Positions 45,464 through 54,700 of a DNA stretch of 64,000 nucleotides are shown piece after piece (position 1 is the stretch's first letter; each line of letters starts with the position of its first letter). Below the pieces are notes generated by a model that saw only the letters and a program-made list of their open reading frames with translations, made no database searches and was not told the origin of the DNA. Source of the DNA: Corynebacterium hansenii (lineage in GTDB: Bacteria > Actinomycetota > Actinomycetes > Mycobacteriales > Mycobacteriaceae); assembly GCF_030408795.1 (NCBI RefSeq), contig NZ_CP047211.1:372001-436000 (forward strand). Direction: 5' to 3'. The translations under genes were made by a program, and so were the position numbers.

Positions 45464-46679
45464 ATCTGCGGGGAACGCGGGGCGTCGTCACGCATTCGCG
45501 CGCGACGCCGGCGGCAACGGGAATCGGCGAAGCACGGCAATGCCGGCCGAGGGCGAAAAGCCCTGGTGGAGCTTCATGGTTCGTTTGGCGATGGTGCTCG
45601 TCTCCGTCGGGCTGTTGGTCATCGGGGGAGTGCATTTCCTGAACGCGATGTTCGCGAATGGGGACGGGGGAAAGACGCTGGCAAAACTGGAACGGCAAGC
45701 GTCGGCCGAATTGCCGGGCGTCGACGTCCGCTTTCGCGAATCCACCGAGAAACCGCGGATCATCAAGCTGGAGGCTGCGGCCAATGTGGGGTCGGTCGAC
45801 GAGGTGATGAGCATCCATCGGGGCGCCGTCGCCCTGGCCGCGACGGCCGGCGACGCCGATTGGAAGTTCGGGTCGGAGATCACGGTGCACATGGCACGAC
45901 CCGGGGATCAGCTTGGCCTGACATTCGGCGACCGCACCGACCCCGGCGAGCTCAAGGGGATTCTCGAGGACGAACGTGCGTGGGTTTTCGATCAAATTGC
46001 GCTGGGCGAGCGCCCGCACCCGGTGCGCTTCACGGGGCCATCATGCAGGCGGGCGGACATGCGGTGCTTCACGGATCGCGCGACCGCCGCGGCCGGCATC
46101 GAGGAGGCCGGGTACCGGACCCCCATCTCACGGGAGACCATCACGGGCGGGCACATCGCCATCGAAATTCCGGTCCACGATGCGCCGCTGTTGGAACGCG
46201 AGGCCGAGGTGCGTGGAGACCCGGCTTTCGGAGCCGACCTGCGACGTAACACGACGGTCGTCGTCGAAGTAAGCGGGCAGCGGGATCGGGCGGCTGCAGC
46301 GGACGCGGTTCGGTGGTCCGTTCCCGTGGTCGGCAAGATGACCGCCATCGGGTTCGAAGATGACGGTCGCCAACGTCCATTGCGCGTCAAACCGGACCTG
46401 AGTACGGGTTACGACGGCACCGTCGTCATCGAGCTCCGCGCCGAAAACACGGGGACCTCGCCTGATGATCACGATCGGGTCGCCGATCGCGTCGAGGCGA
46501 TGCTGCGGGAGCTGGTGGCCGCAGGTTCCGACGCACCATCGGCCGGCAAGGGAATTCACGTCACGATCCGCGAAGAATATGGATCCGGCCCCACCAGAGT
46601 CGTCGTCGGAGGCTGCTCGGACGAACCGGCAGTATCCGATCAGGAGGCGAGGCTGCGGGCGGAATTCGAGAAATGCTGA
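45441..46679 (+). CDS. single-pass membrane protein, tandem family member 2
   Basis: 412 residues from ATG 45441 (GCGAGG ribosome site 7 bp upstream), overlapping member 1 by 23 bp in another frame; ATG 45540 would give a shorter tail. The membrane segment is LAMVLVSVGLLVIGGVHFLN. The outer domain is clearly homologous to member 1 (DGGKTLAKLERQASAELPGV, GSVDEVMSIHRGAVALAATA, SCRRADMRCF, ATAAAGIEEAGYRTPIS, VVVGGCSDEP and a final EFEKC). It lacks the 25-residue insert that member 1 has before its last third. Members 1 and 2 are closer to each other than to 3, as expected from a recent duplication. Function unknown. Confidence 0.75.
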   Translation: MNSKCADESAGNAGRRHAFARDAGGNGNRRSTAMPAEGEKPWWSFMVRLAMVLVSVGLLVIGGVHFLNAMFANGDGGKTLAKLERQASAELPGVDVRFRESTEKPRIIKLEAAANVGSVDEVMSIHRGAVALAATAGDADWKFGSEITVHMARPGDQLGLTFGDRTDPGELKGILEDERAWVFDQIALGERPHPVRFTGPSCRRADMRCFTDRATAAAGIEEAGYRTPISRETITGGHIAIEIPVHDAPLLEREAEVRGDPAFGADLRRNTTVVVEVSGQRDRAAAADAVRWSVPVVGKMTAIGFEDDGRQRPLRVKPDLSTGYDGTVVIELRAENTGTSPDDHDRVADRVEAMLRELVAAGSDAPSAGKGIHVTIREEYGSGPTRVVVGGCSDEPAVSDQEARLRAEFEKC

Positions 46680-46734
46680 CCGGAATGGGCGACGGTGGGC
46701 GTCGGAAAGCGAACCCGCATGAAGGAGGCCGAAG

Positions 46735-47943
46735 ATGACCGTCGATGGTCGGGGACCCGAGCACGCCGCGGGGCAAATGCCGGGCGGACGCGCCGCGAAG
46801 GGCGGCGGAACGTCCGCGGGGCGGGTTGCCTGGGGCTGTCTGATCGCGGTCTTCGTCGTGGTGGCACTGGTCATGGCCGCGTTTGCGATCGTGGTGTCCA
46901 GCCTGTCGGCGCACGGCGACGGCGGACGCACGCTGCGGAAGCTCGAGGAGCATGCCGCCCGGGAACTGCCGGGCACGAACGTCGAGCTGAGGGAGAGCGT
47001 GGGCAAGACCCGCGACATTTCGTTGCGCATCGGCGCCGACGCCGGATCCGTGGACGAGGTCATGGAGATCCACCGCGTCGCCCGTGAGCTGGCGTCGATG
47101 GCGGGGGACGCCGAGTGGGGATTCAGGTCGGAAATCTTGGTCCACGTGCGGAAACCCGATTCCGGGCGTGAGCTGGACGTGGCATTCGAAACGTTGACCG
47201 ACGGTCGCGAACTGCGCGGGCTGCTCGACGACGACCGTGCGTGGACGTTCGAAAAGGCGCGCATCGCCGGAACGCGCCAGTCGATCGAGCTCGATGCCCC
47301 CGGCTGCGACCGAGCCGACCGGGTGTGTTTCGAGGCCGCCGCGGACGCTGCCGCGGGGATCGAGGAAGCCCCGTACCGGGCGCGGTCCGGCGAATCGGCG
47401 CGGGGCATGGGGCACGTGGACTTGTCGATCCCGGTCCGCGACGCACCCCTGGACGATGGCCGCGAGGAGCGTCCGGAACGGGGGACGCCCGAGGCGAATG
47501 CGATGGGGGTGCTCGCGGTGATCGGGGGTCCCGACGATCGGGCGGCCGCCGCCGACTTGATGCGGTGGGCGGGCCGGGCGCTCGGCGGCGCCGCGGCAAT
47601 CGGCCTGGACGACGACGGGCGGTCGCGGCCCCTGCGGGTCACGCCGAGCATCCGCGCCGGATACCAGGGCGTGCCGTACGTGTGGCTCGACGTGACCAAC
47701 GTCGGCGACGGGGACCCGGGCGAGGAGGACGCGGCCGTCGCGGCGGCCGCCGAACGCGTGCGGTTGGTGCTGCGCGAATTGGAGGCGACCCGGGCAACCG
47801 GCGGCATGGCGGGGACGGAGGTTCCGGTGAGGGTGCGTTACCTCGACCACGGCGGCGACGCCGAGCTGACGCTCGGCGGCTGCACGGGAGAGATGGCCAC
47901 CCCCGAGGAGGCGGAACTGCGGGCGGAGTTCGAGAAATGCTGA
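46735..47943 (+). CDS. single-pass membrane protein, tandem family member 3
   Basis: 402 residues, ATG 46735 with GAAGGAGG upstream. One membrane segment (GCLIAVFVVVALVMAAFAIV), then the same outer domain: [82 protein letters not shown] and a final EFEKC. The four cysteines are kept although the rest has diverged, which argues for a stable disulfide-bonded fold outside the membrane. It is more GC-rich than members 1 and 2. No enzymatic motif is visible. Confidence 0.75.
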   Translation: MTVDGRGPEHAAGQMPGGRAAKGGGTSAGRVAWGCLIAVFVVVALVMAAFAIVVSSLSAHGDGGRTLRKLEEHAARELPGTNVELRESVGKTRDISLRIGADAGSVDEVMEIHRVARELASMAGDAEWGFRSEILVHVRKPDSGRELDVAFETLTDGRELRGLLDDDRAWTFEKARIAGTRQSIELDAPGCDRADRVCFEAAADAAAGIEEAPYRARSGESARGMGHVDLSIPVRDAPLDDGREERPERGTPEANAMGVLAVIGGPDDRAAAADLMRWAGRALGGAAAIGLDDDGRSRPLRVTPSIRAGYQGVPYVWLDVTNVGDGDPGEEDAAVAAAAERVRLVLRELEATRATGGMAGTEVPVRVRYLDHGGDAELTLGGCTGEMATPEEAELRAEFEKC

Positions 47944-47995
47944 GGCGGCGCGCGCCAACCGCACCCGCACGGGCGAGTGAGCAATACTGGGCGGC

Positions 47996-48640
47996 ATGAA
48001 CATGCACCGCACCTGGACCGAGATCGTCGCCGCCGACCCCGGCCACTCCCGCAGGTACGCGGAGCGGTGGGCCAACTTCGCGGCGCAGGGACGCGACATC
48101 GACGGGGAGGCCCGCCTGATCGACGCGATGGCCCCGCGCGGCGGGCGCATCCTGGACGCCGGCTGCGGTCAGGGCCGCCTCGGCGGTTACCTTGCGCAGC
48201 GCGGCCACCGGGTGGTCGGCGTCGACATCGACCCGTACCTGATTTCCGAGGCGCGGAAGGTCCAGCCCGGCGGCACGTGGAAGGTCGGTGACCTGGCCAA
48301 CCTGGCCGAGGTGCTCGCGGCGGCCGATTCCGACCCCGAAAACGAGGAGGCGGGCGCGCACCCCACCGGCGACTTCGACATCGTGGTGGCCGCGGGCAAC
48401 GTCCTGACCTTCATCGACCCCGCCGACCGCGGCGCCGTGCTCGCGGGCTTCCGCGACGCGCTCGCCGCCGACGGCCGCGCGGTCATGGGCTTCGGCGCCG
48501 GCCGCGGCTGGTCCCACGACGACTTCGAGGCCGACGCCTTCGAGGCCGGCCTGCGCATCACGCATCGCTTTTCGACGTGGGATCTGCTGCCCTTCGACGA
48601 CCGCGCGAACTTCATCGTCGCCGTCGCCGAACGGGCCTGA
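47996..48640 (+). CDS. class I SAM-dependent methyltransferase
   Basis: 214 residues. Motif I is ILDAGCGQGRLGGYLAQRGH, motif II GVDIDPYLISEA, motif IV in DFDIVVAAGNVLTFIDPADR, and a final beta strand NFIVAVAERA, the order of the class I Rossmann fold. The substrate is not evident. It starts with an ATG 52 bp after family member 3 and has no obvious ribosome site, so it may be leaderless or translated by read-through. A long hairpin follows the gene. Confidence 0.85.
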   Translation: MNMHRTWTEIVAADPGHSRRYAERWANFAAQGRDIDGEARLIDAMAPRGGRILDAGCGQGRLGGYLAQRGHRVVGVDIDPYLISEARKVQPGGTWKVGDLANLAEVLAAADSDPENEEAGAHPTGDFDIVVAAGNVLTFIDPADRGAVLAGFRDALAADGRAVMGFGAGRGWSHDDFEADAFEAGLRITHRFSTWDLLPFDDRANFIVAVAERA

Positions 48641-48723
48641 GGCGGGCTGGCGGTCACGCCCCGGAAGTCGGGAACGCCGCGCACCGGGGATCACCGCTCA
48701 TTACGCAGCGCCCCCTTCACGCA

Positions 48724-48787
48724 AACCCACCCCGAATGCGCCAACCCACCCGCTGCAACGGGTGGGTTGGCGCATTCGGGGTGGGTT
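48724..48787. repeat. 28-bp inverted repeat, copy 2 of the hairpin family
   Basis: Arms 48724-48750 and 48761-48787 are perfectly complementary (27 bp, plus a C-G closing pair) with the loop GCTGCAAC. Compared with the copy at 23309-23372 the inner arm reads GCGCCAACCCACC instead of GCGCAGACCCACC, and the other arm is changed to match. It lies between convergent genes (methyltransferase and PAS protein), where it can stop both transcripts, although no T-run follows. Confidence 0.9.
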
Positions 48788-48813
48788 AGCTGCCGGGTCC
48801 GGCGAGGTGGCCG

Positions 48814-50355
48814 CTATACGGCGGGCTGCTCGGCGGTGACTTCTTCGGCCGCGGGCTGCTCCGCGGGGGCTTCCTCCGCGGGCTGCTCGGCGGGGGCCTC
48901 TTCCGCGGCGGGCTGCTCGGCGGCGGCTTCCACGGCGGATTCCTCCGCGGCCGCGGGCTCCCCTTCGGTCGGGCCCCCTTCGGTCGGCTCGTCGTCAGCC
49001 GAAGCGCCGTCCTCGACCGCGAAGTCCCGGACGGTGTCGATCAGCTCGCGCAGACGGACCGAGTGCTCCACGTCGCCGATGTCGCGGCACCGCTCGCGCA
49101 GGGCCTCCAGTTCGGAGATGGCGGCGCCGGCGCTGACCACCGCTGCGGCCATCGACGCCGCGAGCGAGCTGATCTCGCCGGTCAACCCCATCGAGGGCAC
49201 GCCCTTGCTCCACGCCACCGCGACCTGCTGGGGGATGCGCATGATCTCGACCACCCGGTCGATGTGCTCGGCGACGTCGGCGGCGCGCTCGCGGTGCAGG
49301 CGCGTCTGATCGTCCATGGCCGACACCTCCTCGTGGAGGACGCCGCACAGCGGGCGGATGGCCTTGGCCGCGTGGTGCGATTCGGCGCCGCCGGCGGCGA
49401 CCTCCGCCACGAAGGACGCCAGCTCGGTGGTCTGCAGGCGGGCCAGCGCGACCTGGAAGCGCGTCTCGGCGCCCAGGGCGGTGAAGTCCTCCAGGGAATC
49501 GAGCAGCGAGCCCGTGTACCGGGCGGCGATGCCGCGCATCTGCGACCACACGCGCACCGGCATCATGTCGGCGACGTGGGTCGGGTCGTCCTTGAGGGTG
49601 TCCTCCAGCCGATCGGTGATGGTGGCGGCGGTGTCCATGTCGTGCCGGATCTTGCGGCCGCAGCGCTTGAGCGAGCGCGCCAGGTCGACGATGTCGTCCT
49701 GCGCGGCCATCGACGCATCGAGTTCGCCGAAGATCTCGCGGACCGCCGCGTCGACCTCCGCGAGGCGGCCATCGCACTCCGGCACGTCGGGAAGCCCGGC
49801 GCCCGCGGCCTCGCGCGCCGCGACCTCGGCGGGCAGGACCTCGCGCTGGAACTCCGCGTAGTCGGCGAAACCGGCCTCGTTCAGCATCTCGGCGAGGGCC
49901 TCCGCGCCGACGGCGGCGACGTCGCGGCCGCCCGCGCCCTCTTCCGCCGCGCTGCTCTCGCGCTCGCGGATCTGCCGGTAGAGCGAATCGGCCATCTCGG
50001 CGACGTCCTCGCACATCGGGCGGGTGCGCACCGAGAGATAGCCCGAGCCGGGCATCGGCGTCACCGTGGCGAACACGGTGTAGGCGCTGCCGTCGGACGC
50101 GAGATTGCGCACGTACCCGGCGAACGGGGTCTTGGCCTGCAGGCGATCCCACATGACCCGGAAGGTGCCCCGCGGCATGTCCGGGTGGCGGATGACGTTG
50201 TGGGGCGCGCCGATCAGTTCCTCGCGCGGATGGCGCGACAAGTCGATGAAGACGTCGTTGGCGGCGGTGATCACGCCGCGGTCGTCCGTCGTGGAGAAGA
50301 AGATCTGGTCGACGCCGACCTCATGAACGGCGCCGGTGGGGGAGGCTTGATGCAC
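48814..50355 (-). CDS. soluble PAS-domain sensor protein (Aer-like PAS)
   Basis: 513 residues from GTG 50355 with GAGGA upstream. The N-terminal PAS domain (residues about 18-115) has the Aer signature: FSTTDDRGVITAANDVFIDL, EELIGAPHNVIRHPDMPRGT, MWDRLQAKTPFAGYV and VFATVTPMPG. A long helical part follows (SMAAQDDIVDLARSLKRCGR, GVLHEEVSAMDD, SLAASMAAAVVSAGAAISEL) that recalls the cytoplasmic coiled coil of chemoreceptors, but there is no membrane segment, HAMP or clear receptor hairpin tip. The last about 65 residues are an acidic Ala/Glu/Pro repeat (APAEQPAEE-like). Redox or oxygen sensing is inferred from the PAS type; the output partner is unknown. Confidence 0.75.
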   Translation of the reverse strand: MHQASPTGAVHEVGVDQIFFSTTDDRGVITAANDVFIDLSRHPREELIGAPHNVIRHPDMPRGTFRVMWDRLQAKTPFAGYVRNLASDGSAYTVFATVTPMPGSGYLSVRTRPMCEDVAEMADSLYRQIRERESSAAEEGAGGRDVAAVGAEALAEMLNEAGFADYAEFQREVLPAEVAAREAAGAGLPDVPECDGRLAEVDAAVREIFGELDASMAAQDDIVDLARSLKRCGRKIRHDMDTAATITDRLEDTLKDDPTHVADMMPVRVWSQMRGIAARYTGSLLDSLEDFTALGAETRFQVALARLQTTELASFVAEVAAGGAESHHAAKAIRPLCGVLHEEVSAMDDQTRLHRERAADVAEHIDRVVEIMRIPQQVAVAWSKGVPSMGLTGEISSLAASMAAAVVSAGAAISELEALRERCRDIGDVEHSVRLRELIDTVRDFAVEDGASADDEPTEGGPTEGEPAAAEESAVEAAAEQPAAEEAPAEQPAEEAPAEQPAAEEVTAEQPAV

Positions 50356-50407
50356 GTGCGATCCTCGCTGGTCGGGTATGGGCCGGACGACGGGGAAATG
50401 AGGCCGG

Positions 50408-50431
50408 CTGTGAGACGTACTGTGGGACGTA
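50408..50431 (-). promoter_or_regulatory. 12-bp direct repeat upstream of the PAS gene
   Basis: CTGTGAGACGTA (50408-50419) and CTGTGGGACGTA (50420-50431) are adjacent direct repeats 53-76 bp upstream of the PAS protein start, in the divergent 374-bp gap to rplN. Possible operator; no regulator can be named. Confidence 0.4.
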
Positions 50432-50537
50432 TAGGTCGAGATTGTAAACCCCGGGAAAGTGGGCCGCGAAATTCCCGGACACCCGGTCCCGCCCCGCCGA
50501 TTCCCCCCCGGGGCCGGTCGCCGGGTTGAGGCGGGAT

Positions 50538-50566
50538 TTGGCCTCAACCGGCGCGCATGCCATAAT
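50538..50566 (+). promoter_or_regulatory. predicted promoter of the rplN-rplX-rplE operon
   Basis: TTGGCC (50538-50543), 17-bp spacer, CATAAT (50561-50566). It gives a leader of about 155 nt to rplN and accounts for the fact that rplN is cut off from the S10 operon here. Confidence 0.65.
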
Positions 50567-50729
50567 TTTCGGGTTGCGGGTGGCCGAAGGAGCCGATCCG
50601 CCGGGCACTGGCGCGCATGGCGCGGCCTCCGCCCCGGCACGGCCCGGACCACCCCGCAGCCGAATCAGACCGCGTGCGCCCGGGACGGAAATCCGGCGCA
50701 CACAGCAATCCAGGTCAAGGAGAACCGTA

Positions 50730-51098
50730 GTGATTCAGCAGGAATCGCGTCTGCGGGTCGCCGACAACACCGGTGCCAGGGAAATCCTGTGCATCCGCGT
50801 GCTCGGCGGCTCCACCCGACGCTTCGCCGGCATCGGCGATGTCATCGTGGCCACCGTCAAGGAGGCCGCCCCGGGCGGCAACGTCAAGGCCGGCGAGATC
50901 GTCCGCGCCGTCGTCGTCCGCGCGAAGAAGGAGACCCGTCGCCCGGACGGCTCCTACATTTCGTTCGACGAGAACGCCGCCGTCCTGATCAAGGCCGACA
51001 ACGAGCCGCGCGGCACCCGCATCTTCGGCCCGGTCGCGCGTGAGCTTCGCGACAAGAAGTTCATGAAGATCGTGTCGCTCGCACCGGAGGTGATTTAA
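50730..51098 (+). CDS. rplN: 50S ribosomal protein L14
   Basis: 122 residues from GTG 50730 with AAGGAGAACC upstream. [40 protein letters not shown] and [20 protein letters not shown] are typical. Starts the spc cluster; rplX follows without a gap. Confidence 0.98.
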   Translation: MIQQESRLRVADNTGAREILCIRVLGGSTRRFAGIGDVIVATVKEAAPGGNVKAGEIVRAVVVRAKKETRRPDGSYISFDENAAVLIKADNEPRGTRIFGPVARELRDKKFMKIVSLAPEVI

Positions 51099-51413
51099 GT
51101 GAAGATCCGCAAGGGCGATACCGTCCTGGTCATCTCGGGTCCGGACAAGGGCGCGCAGGGCGAGGTCATCGAGGCCTACCCGACGCGCGACAAGGTCCTG
51201 GTCTCGGGCGTCAACAAGATCAAGAAGCACGTCGCGAACTCCGCTCCGGAGCGTGGCGCCTCGTCCGGTGGCATCGTCACCCAGGAGGCCCCGATCCACG
51301 TGTCGAACGTCATGCTCGTCGATGAAGAGGGCACCCCGACCCGCGTCGGCTACCGCTTCGATGAGGACGGCAACAAGGTTCGCATCTCCCGTCGCACCGG
51401 GAAGGACATCTAA
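51099..51413 (+). CDS. rplX: 50S ribosomal protein L24
   Basis: 104 residues from GTG 51099. The KOW motif is [20 protein letters not shown], and [20 protein letters not shown] follows. L24 starts assembly of the large subunit. 2 bp before rplE. Confidence 0.98.
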   Translation: MKIRKGDTVLVISGPDKGAQGEVIEAYPTRDKVLVSGVNKIKKHVANSAPERGASSGGIVTQEAPIHVSNVMLVDEEGTPTRVGYRFDEDGNKVRISRRTGKDI

Positions 51414-51415
51414 GC

Positions 51416-51985
51416 ATGAGCGAGAACTACACCCCCCGCCTCAAGGAGCGCTACCGCTCCGAGATCCGCGAGAACCTGCAGAAGGAATTCTCCTTCGACA
51501 ACGTCATGCAGATTCCGGGCGTCACCAAGGTCGTCGTGAACATGGGCGTCGGCGAGGCCGCCCGCGACTCGAAGCAGATCAACGGCGCGCTGAACGACCT
51601 GACCCTGATCACGGGCCAGAAGCCGGAGCTGCGCCGCGCCAAGAAGTCGATCGCCAACTTCAAGCTGCGCGAGGGCATGCCCATCGGCGCCCGCGTCACG
51701 CTGCGCGGCGACCGCATGTGGGAGTTCCTGGACCGTCTGCTGACGGTGGCGCTGCCGCGAATCCGCGACTTCCGCGGCCTGTCGGACAAGCAGTTCGACG
51801 GCCACGGCAACTACACCTTCGGTCTCTCGGAGCAGTCCATGTTCTACGAGATCGACATCGACAAGATGGACCGCCCCCGCGGCATGGACATCACCGTCGT
51901 GACCACCGCCACGAACAATGACGAGGGTCGCGCCCTGCTGCGCGAGCTCGGCTTCCCGTTCAAGACCGCCCAGCACAAGGATTAA
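51416..51985 (+). CDS. rplE: 50S ribosomal protein L5
   Basis: 189 residues. [40 protein letters not shown] and the 5S rRNA-binding region are complete. Followed by a terminator; rpsZ/rpsN, which often comes next, is absent here and the spc cluster resumes with rpsH 1.8 kb later. Confidence 0.98.
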   Translation: MSENYTPRLKERYRSEIRENLQKEFSFDNVMQIPGVTKVVVNMGVGEAARDSKQINGALNDLTLITGQKPELRRAKKSIANFKLREGMPIGARVTLRGDRMWEFLDRLLTVALPRIRDFRGLSDKQFDGHGNYTFGLSEQSMFYEIDIDKMDRPRGMDITVVTTATNNDEGRALLRELGFPFKTAQHKD

Positions 51986-52037
51986 TCCGGTTTCGGCCGT
52001 CTTTCCGGCCGATTCGTGCCGTGCAGTGGCGCGGTGA

Positions 52038-52068
52038 CCCCCGCTTCCCCTCCGGGAAGCGGGGGTTT
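52038..52068 (+). terminator. intrinsic terminator after rplE
   Basis: CCCCCGCTTCCC (52038-52049), 4-nt loop, GGGAAGCGGGGG (52054-52065), TTT. A copy of the 11-bp repeat follows at 52131-52141. Confidence 0.85.
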
Positions 52069-52239
52069 CGCCGTTAACCGGGCGTTCCGGTGCCCCGGAT
52101 GGGGCGCTTCCGGGGGCCTTCCCGGGGCTTGCTTTGCGACGGTTCGGCGGGGGAAACCGCACCGCAGAGCCGTTAGCCGGCCCGCGAACGGGTGAATTGC
52201 ATCGATGATGCATCCCCGAATTCGGGTGTGCCTTTAGGT

Positions 52240-52255
52240 AGTGAGTGAGATCACA
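52240..52255 (+). promoter_or_regulatory. GlxR/CRP-type site upstream of the SGNH hydrolase
   Basis: AGTGAGTGAGATCACA matches the GlxR consensus TGTGA-N6-TCACA at all but the first base. It lies 229 bp upstream of the hydrolase start in a 499-bp gap. GlxR is the cAMP-responsive global regulator of Corynebacterium. A TGCATC/GATGCA inverted repeat (52198-52212) lies just before it. The rest of the gap shows no gene. Confidence 0.5.
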
Positions 52256-52484
52256 TTTGAGTGTCGATCTTGGCGCGAAATCGGCCGTTGGGCGACCCAT
52301 GGCCGGGAAATGGGCGCCGATCGGCCCCTCCGGGAATCCCGTCAACCTGCGGTTTGTAACAAACCGGTCACGAACGTCGGGAGACACGGTAACGTGAGGG
52401 TCCCTGGGTACCCGATGAATTTGCGGTAAGAACCGCAGGCCCACGACTTGACACCGCCACAGAGAAACGGCACGGTTTCCACTC

Positions 52485-53387
52485 ATGAAGAAGTCTTTCA
52501 CCACCAAGGTCCGCTCCGCGGCCATCGCCGCCGTCACGGTTCTGGGCCTCGGCCTGGGTGCCGCCGGCGCCGCCGCCCAGCCCGCCCTTCCCCCGATGCC
52601 CGCCACCCCGGGTCTGCCGAACGTCAACTCCGCTCCGGGCACCGGCGCGAAGCAGGTCGTCACCTTCGGCGACTCCTTCACCGCCAACGCCGGCAAGTCC
52701 GGCCCGCGCGGCCTCGAGCCGGGCCAGACCCCGATCGTGGCCAACTGCGCCACCGACATGGAGAACTGGCCGAAGATCGCCGCCAAGGAGGCCGGCAAGT
52801 CCCTCGGCGACTGGTCCTGCAACGGCATGGGCGGCGCCCCGGTCATCCAGCTGGTCGGCTACGTCGAGGCCGCCATCATGCACGGCGACATCGGGCCGGG
52901 CACCCAGGACGTCGTCTTCATGTACGGCGGCATGGACGCCCTCATGTGGGCCGACGTCGCCGGCGTCATGCAGAGCCAGGGCCAGCTGAACGCCACCGCG
53001 TACCAGCAGGAGCTGACCCACGTCGCCAACCGCATCCGCGAGGTTGCGCCGGGCGTCCGCATCCACCTGGCCTCCTACCCGGAGTACGCCACCAACGACC
53101 AGCTGTGCCTGGTCAACGTTCCGGGCCAGACCTTCCCGATCCCGGCCCCGGGCGCGACTCAGGTCCAGGAGTCCTTCCGCAACACCATCGCCATGGCCGC
53201 CCGCAACATCGGCGCCAACTTCATCGACGTCTACCAGCAGACGATCGGCCACGGCACCTGCAACCCGGTCGACCACGAGCGTTGGGTCGCCGGCTTCCAG
53301 GACCCGAACATGGGCCCGATGACGAACCACCCGACCATCGACGGCCAGTACGCGATGGCCCGCTTCATCGCCCCGCACATCCGCTAA
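52485..53387 (+). CDS. secreted SGNH/GDSL-type hydrolase
   Basis: 300 residues. A signal peptide ([20 protein letters not shown], cleavage probably after AGAAA) is followed by a Pro-rich stretch. Block I is [12 protein letters not shown] with the catalytic Ser. Block III, usually GxND, reads [10 protein letters not shown], so the oxyanion Asn seems replaced. The block V His is in [15 protein letters not shown]. Four cysteines (NCATDM, WSCNGM, LCLVNV, TCNPVD) fit two disulfides. Such secreted esterases occur in Corynebacterium envelopes; substrate unknown. It has its own regulatory region and sits between rplE and rpsH. Confidence 0.8.
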   Translation: MKKSFTTKVRSAAIAAVTVLGLGLGAAGAAAQPALPPMPATPGLPNVNSAPGTGAKQVVTFGDSFTANAGKSGPRGLEPGQTPIVANCATDMENWPKIAAKEAGKSLGDWSCNGMGGAPVIQLVGYVEAAIMHGDIGPGTQDVVFMYGGMDALMWADVAGVMQSQGQLNATAYQQELTHVANRIREVAPGVRIHLASYPEYATNDQLCLVNVPGQTFPIPAPGATQVQESFRNTIAMAARNIGANFIDVYQQTIGHGTCNPVDHERWVAGFQDPNMGPMTNHPTIDGQYAMARFIAPHIR

Positions 53388-53408
53388 GTTCCGACTTCTT
53401 CGCGATCT

Positions 53409-53448
53409 CCCCGTCCGGGGCGCCCACATGGGCGCCCGGGCGGGGTTT
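53409..53448 (+). terminator. intrinsic terminator after the SGNH hydrolase gene
   Basis: A long stem (CCCCGTCCGGGGCGCCC with GGGCGCCCGGGCGGGG, one bulged G), loop ACAT, then TTT. Confidence 0.8.
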
Positions 53449-53474
53449 CCGCGTTTCGCGGGGCGAAAGGCGAT

Positions 53475-53504
53475 TTGGGTGCGGGGCCCGCGGGCTGGTA
53501 GGTT
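53475..53504 (+). promoter_or_regulatory. predicted promoter of the rpsH operon
   Basis: TTGGGT (53475-53480), 18-bp spacer, TAGGTT (53499-53504). The rest of the 362-bp gap is an about 240-nt leader with no gene. Confidence 0.55.
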
Positions 53505-53749
53505 CGAACGGTCCGCTCCATGGACGCGCATTCCGCCATGCCATCGGCACGGCGCCGCGCTCCCGAGCAGGATTGCCAAGCACACACTTTGCTGAAGGCC
53601 CCCCGCCCCGACTGCAGCGTCCCGGGCGTATCGGGTGGCGAGCCAACCGGGCTACTGAACCCGGCTGGCGCCAGTTGCCCCGAAAATCGCGTGGATCACG
53701 TGATGGGGTGGGAAGGAACCGCAGCGAGAAAGGAATGCGGTCACTCACC

Positions 53750-54148
53750 ATGACCATGACTGATCCCATCGCCGACATGCTGTCGCGCGTGCGCAACGCG
53801 AACAACGCGTACCACGACACCGTCTCGATGCCCTCGTCCAAGCTCAAGGCGAACATCGCCGGAATCCTCAAGCAGGAGGGCTACATCGAGGACTTCACCG
53901 TCGAGGACGCCAAGGTCGGCAAGACCCTGACCCTGAACCTCAAGTACGGCCCCTCCCGTGAGCGTTCGATCGCCGGCGTCCGCCGCGTGTCGAAGCCGGG
54001 TCTGCGCGTGTACGCGAAGTCCACCAACCTGCCGAAGGTCCTCGGCGGCCTGGGCGTGGCCATCATCTCCACGTCCCAGGGCCTGCTGACCGACCGTCAG
54101 GCCACCGAGAAGAAGGTGGGCGGGGAAGTCCTCGCCTACGTCTGGTAA
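53750..54148 (+). CDS. rpsH: 30S ribosomal protein S8
   Basis: 132 residues. [20 protein letters not shown] and [20 protein letters not shown] are the family marks. In many bacteria S8 represses the spc operon; here it is the first gene of the second spc part, which could change that control. rplF follows after 15 bp. Confidence 0.98.
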   Translation: MTMTDPIADMLSRVRNANNAYHDTVSMPSSKLKANIAGILKQEGYIEDFTVEDAKVGKTLTLNLKYGPSRERSIAGVRRVSKPGLRVYAKSTNLPKVLGGLGVAIISTSQGLLTDRQATEKKVGGEVLAYVW

Positions 54149-54163
54149 GGGGGATATCGAACA

Positions 54164-54700
54164 ATGTCGCGCATCGGCAAGAACCCCATCGCCGTCCCGA
54201 ACGGCGTCACCGCCACGATCGAGGGCCAGGACGTCACCGTCAAGGGCCCGAAGGGCGAGCTGTCCGTCACCATCCCGGCGCCGATCACCGTCGCCCAGGA
54301 AGATGGCCAGATCGTCGTCGCCCGCCCGGACGACAACCGCAAGAACCGCTCCCTCCACGGTCTGTCCCGCTCGCTGATCGACAACATGGTCGTCGGCGTC
54401 ACGCAGGGCTACACCATCAAGATGGAGATCTTCGGCGTGGGCTACCGCGTCCAGAAGAAGGGCAAGGACCTCGAGTTCGCCCTGGGCTACTCCCACCCGG
54501 TCCTCATCGAGGCCCCCGAGGGCATCACCTTCGACGTGGACGGCAACACCAAGCTGTCCATCGCGGGCATCGACAAGCAGCAGGTCGGACAGATCGCCGC
54601 CAACATCCGTCGTCTGCGGAAGGACGACCCCTACAAGGGCAAGGGCATCCGCTACGAGGGCGAGCAGATCCGTCGCAAGGTCGGAAAGACGGGTAAGTAA
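54164..54700 (+). CDS. rplF: 50S ribosomal protein L6
   Basis: 178 residues. [20 protein letters not shown] and the C-terminal [20 protein letters not shown] are typical. Its stop overlaps the rplR start (TAATG). Confidence 0.98.
   Translation: MSRIGKNPIAVPNGVTATIEGQDVTVKGPKGELSVTIPAPITVAQEDGQIVVARPDDNRKNRSLHGLSRSLIDNMVVGVTQGYTIKMEIFGVGYRVQKKGKDLEFALGYSHPVLIEAPEGITFDVDGNTKLSIAGIDKQQVGQIAANIRRLRKDDPYKGKGIRYEGEQIRRKVGKTGK

Noticed and set aside
44204..50355. The gene block between rpsQ and rplN as a recent mobile island
   Set aside because: No integrase, transposase, attachment repeats or sharp composition change; a gap at this place is, as far as I recall, also present in other corynebacteria.
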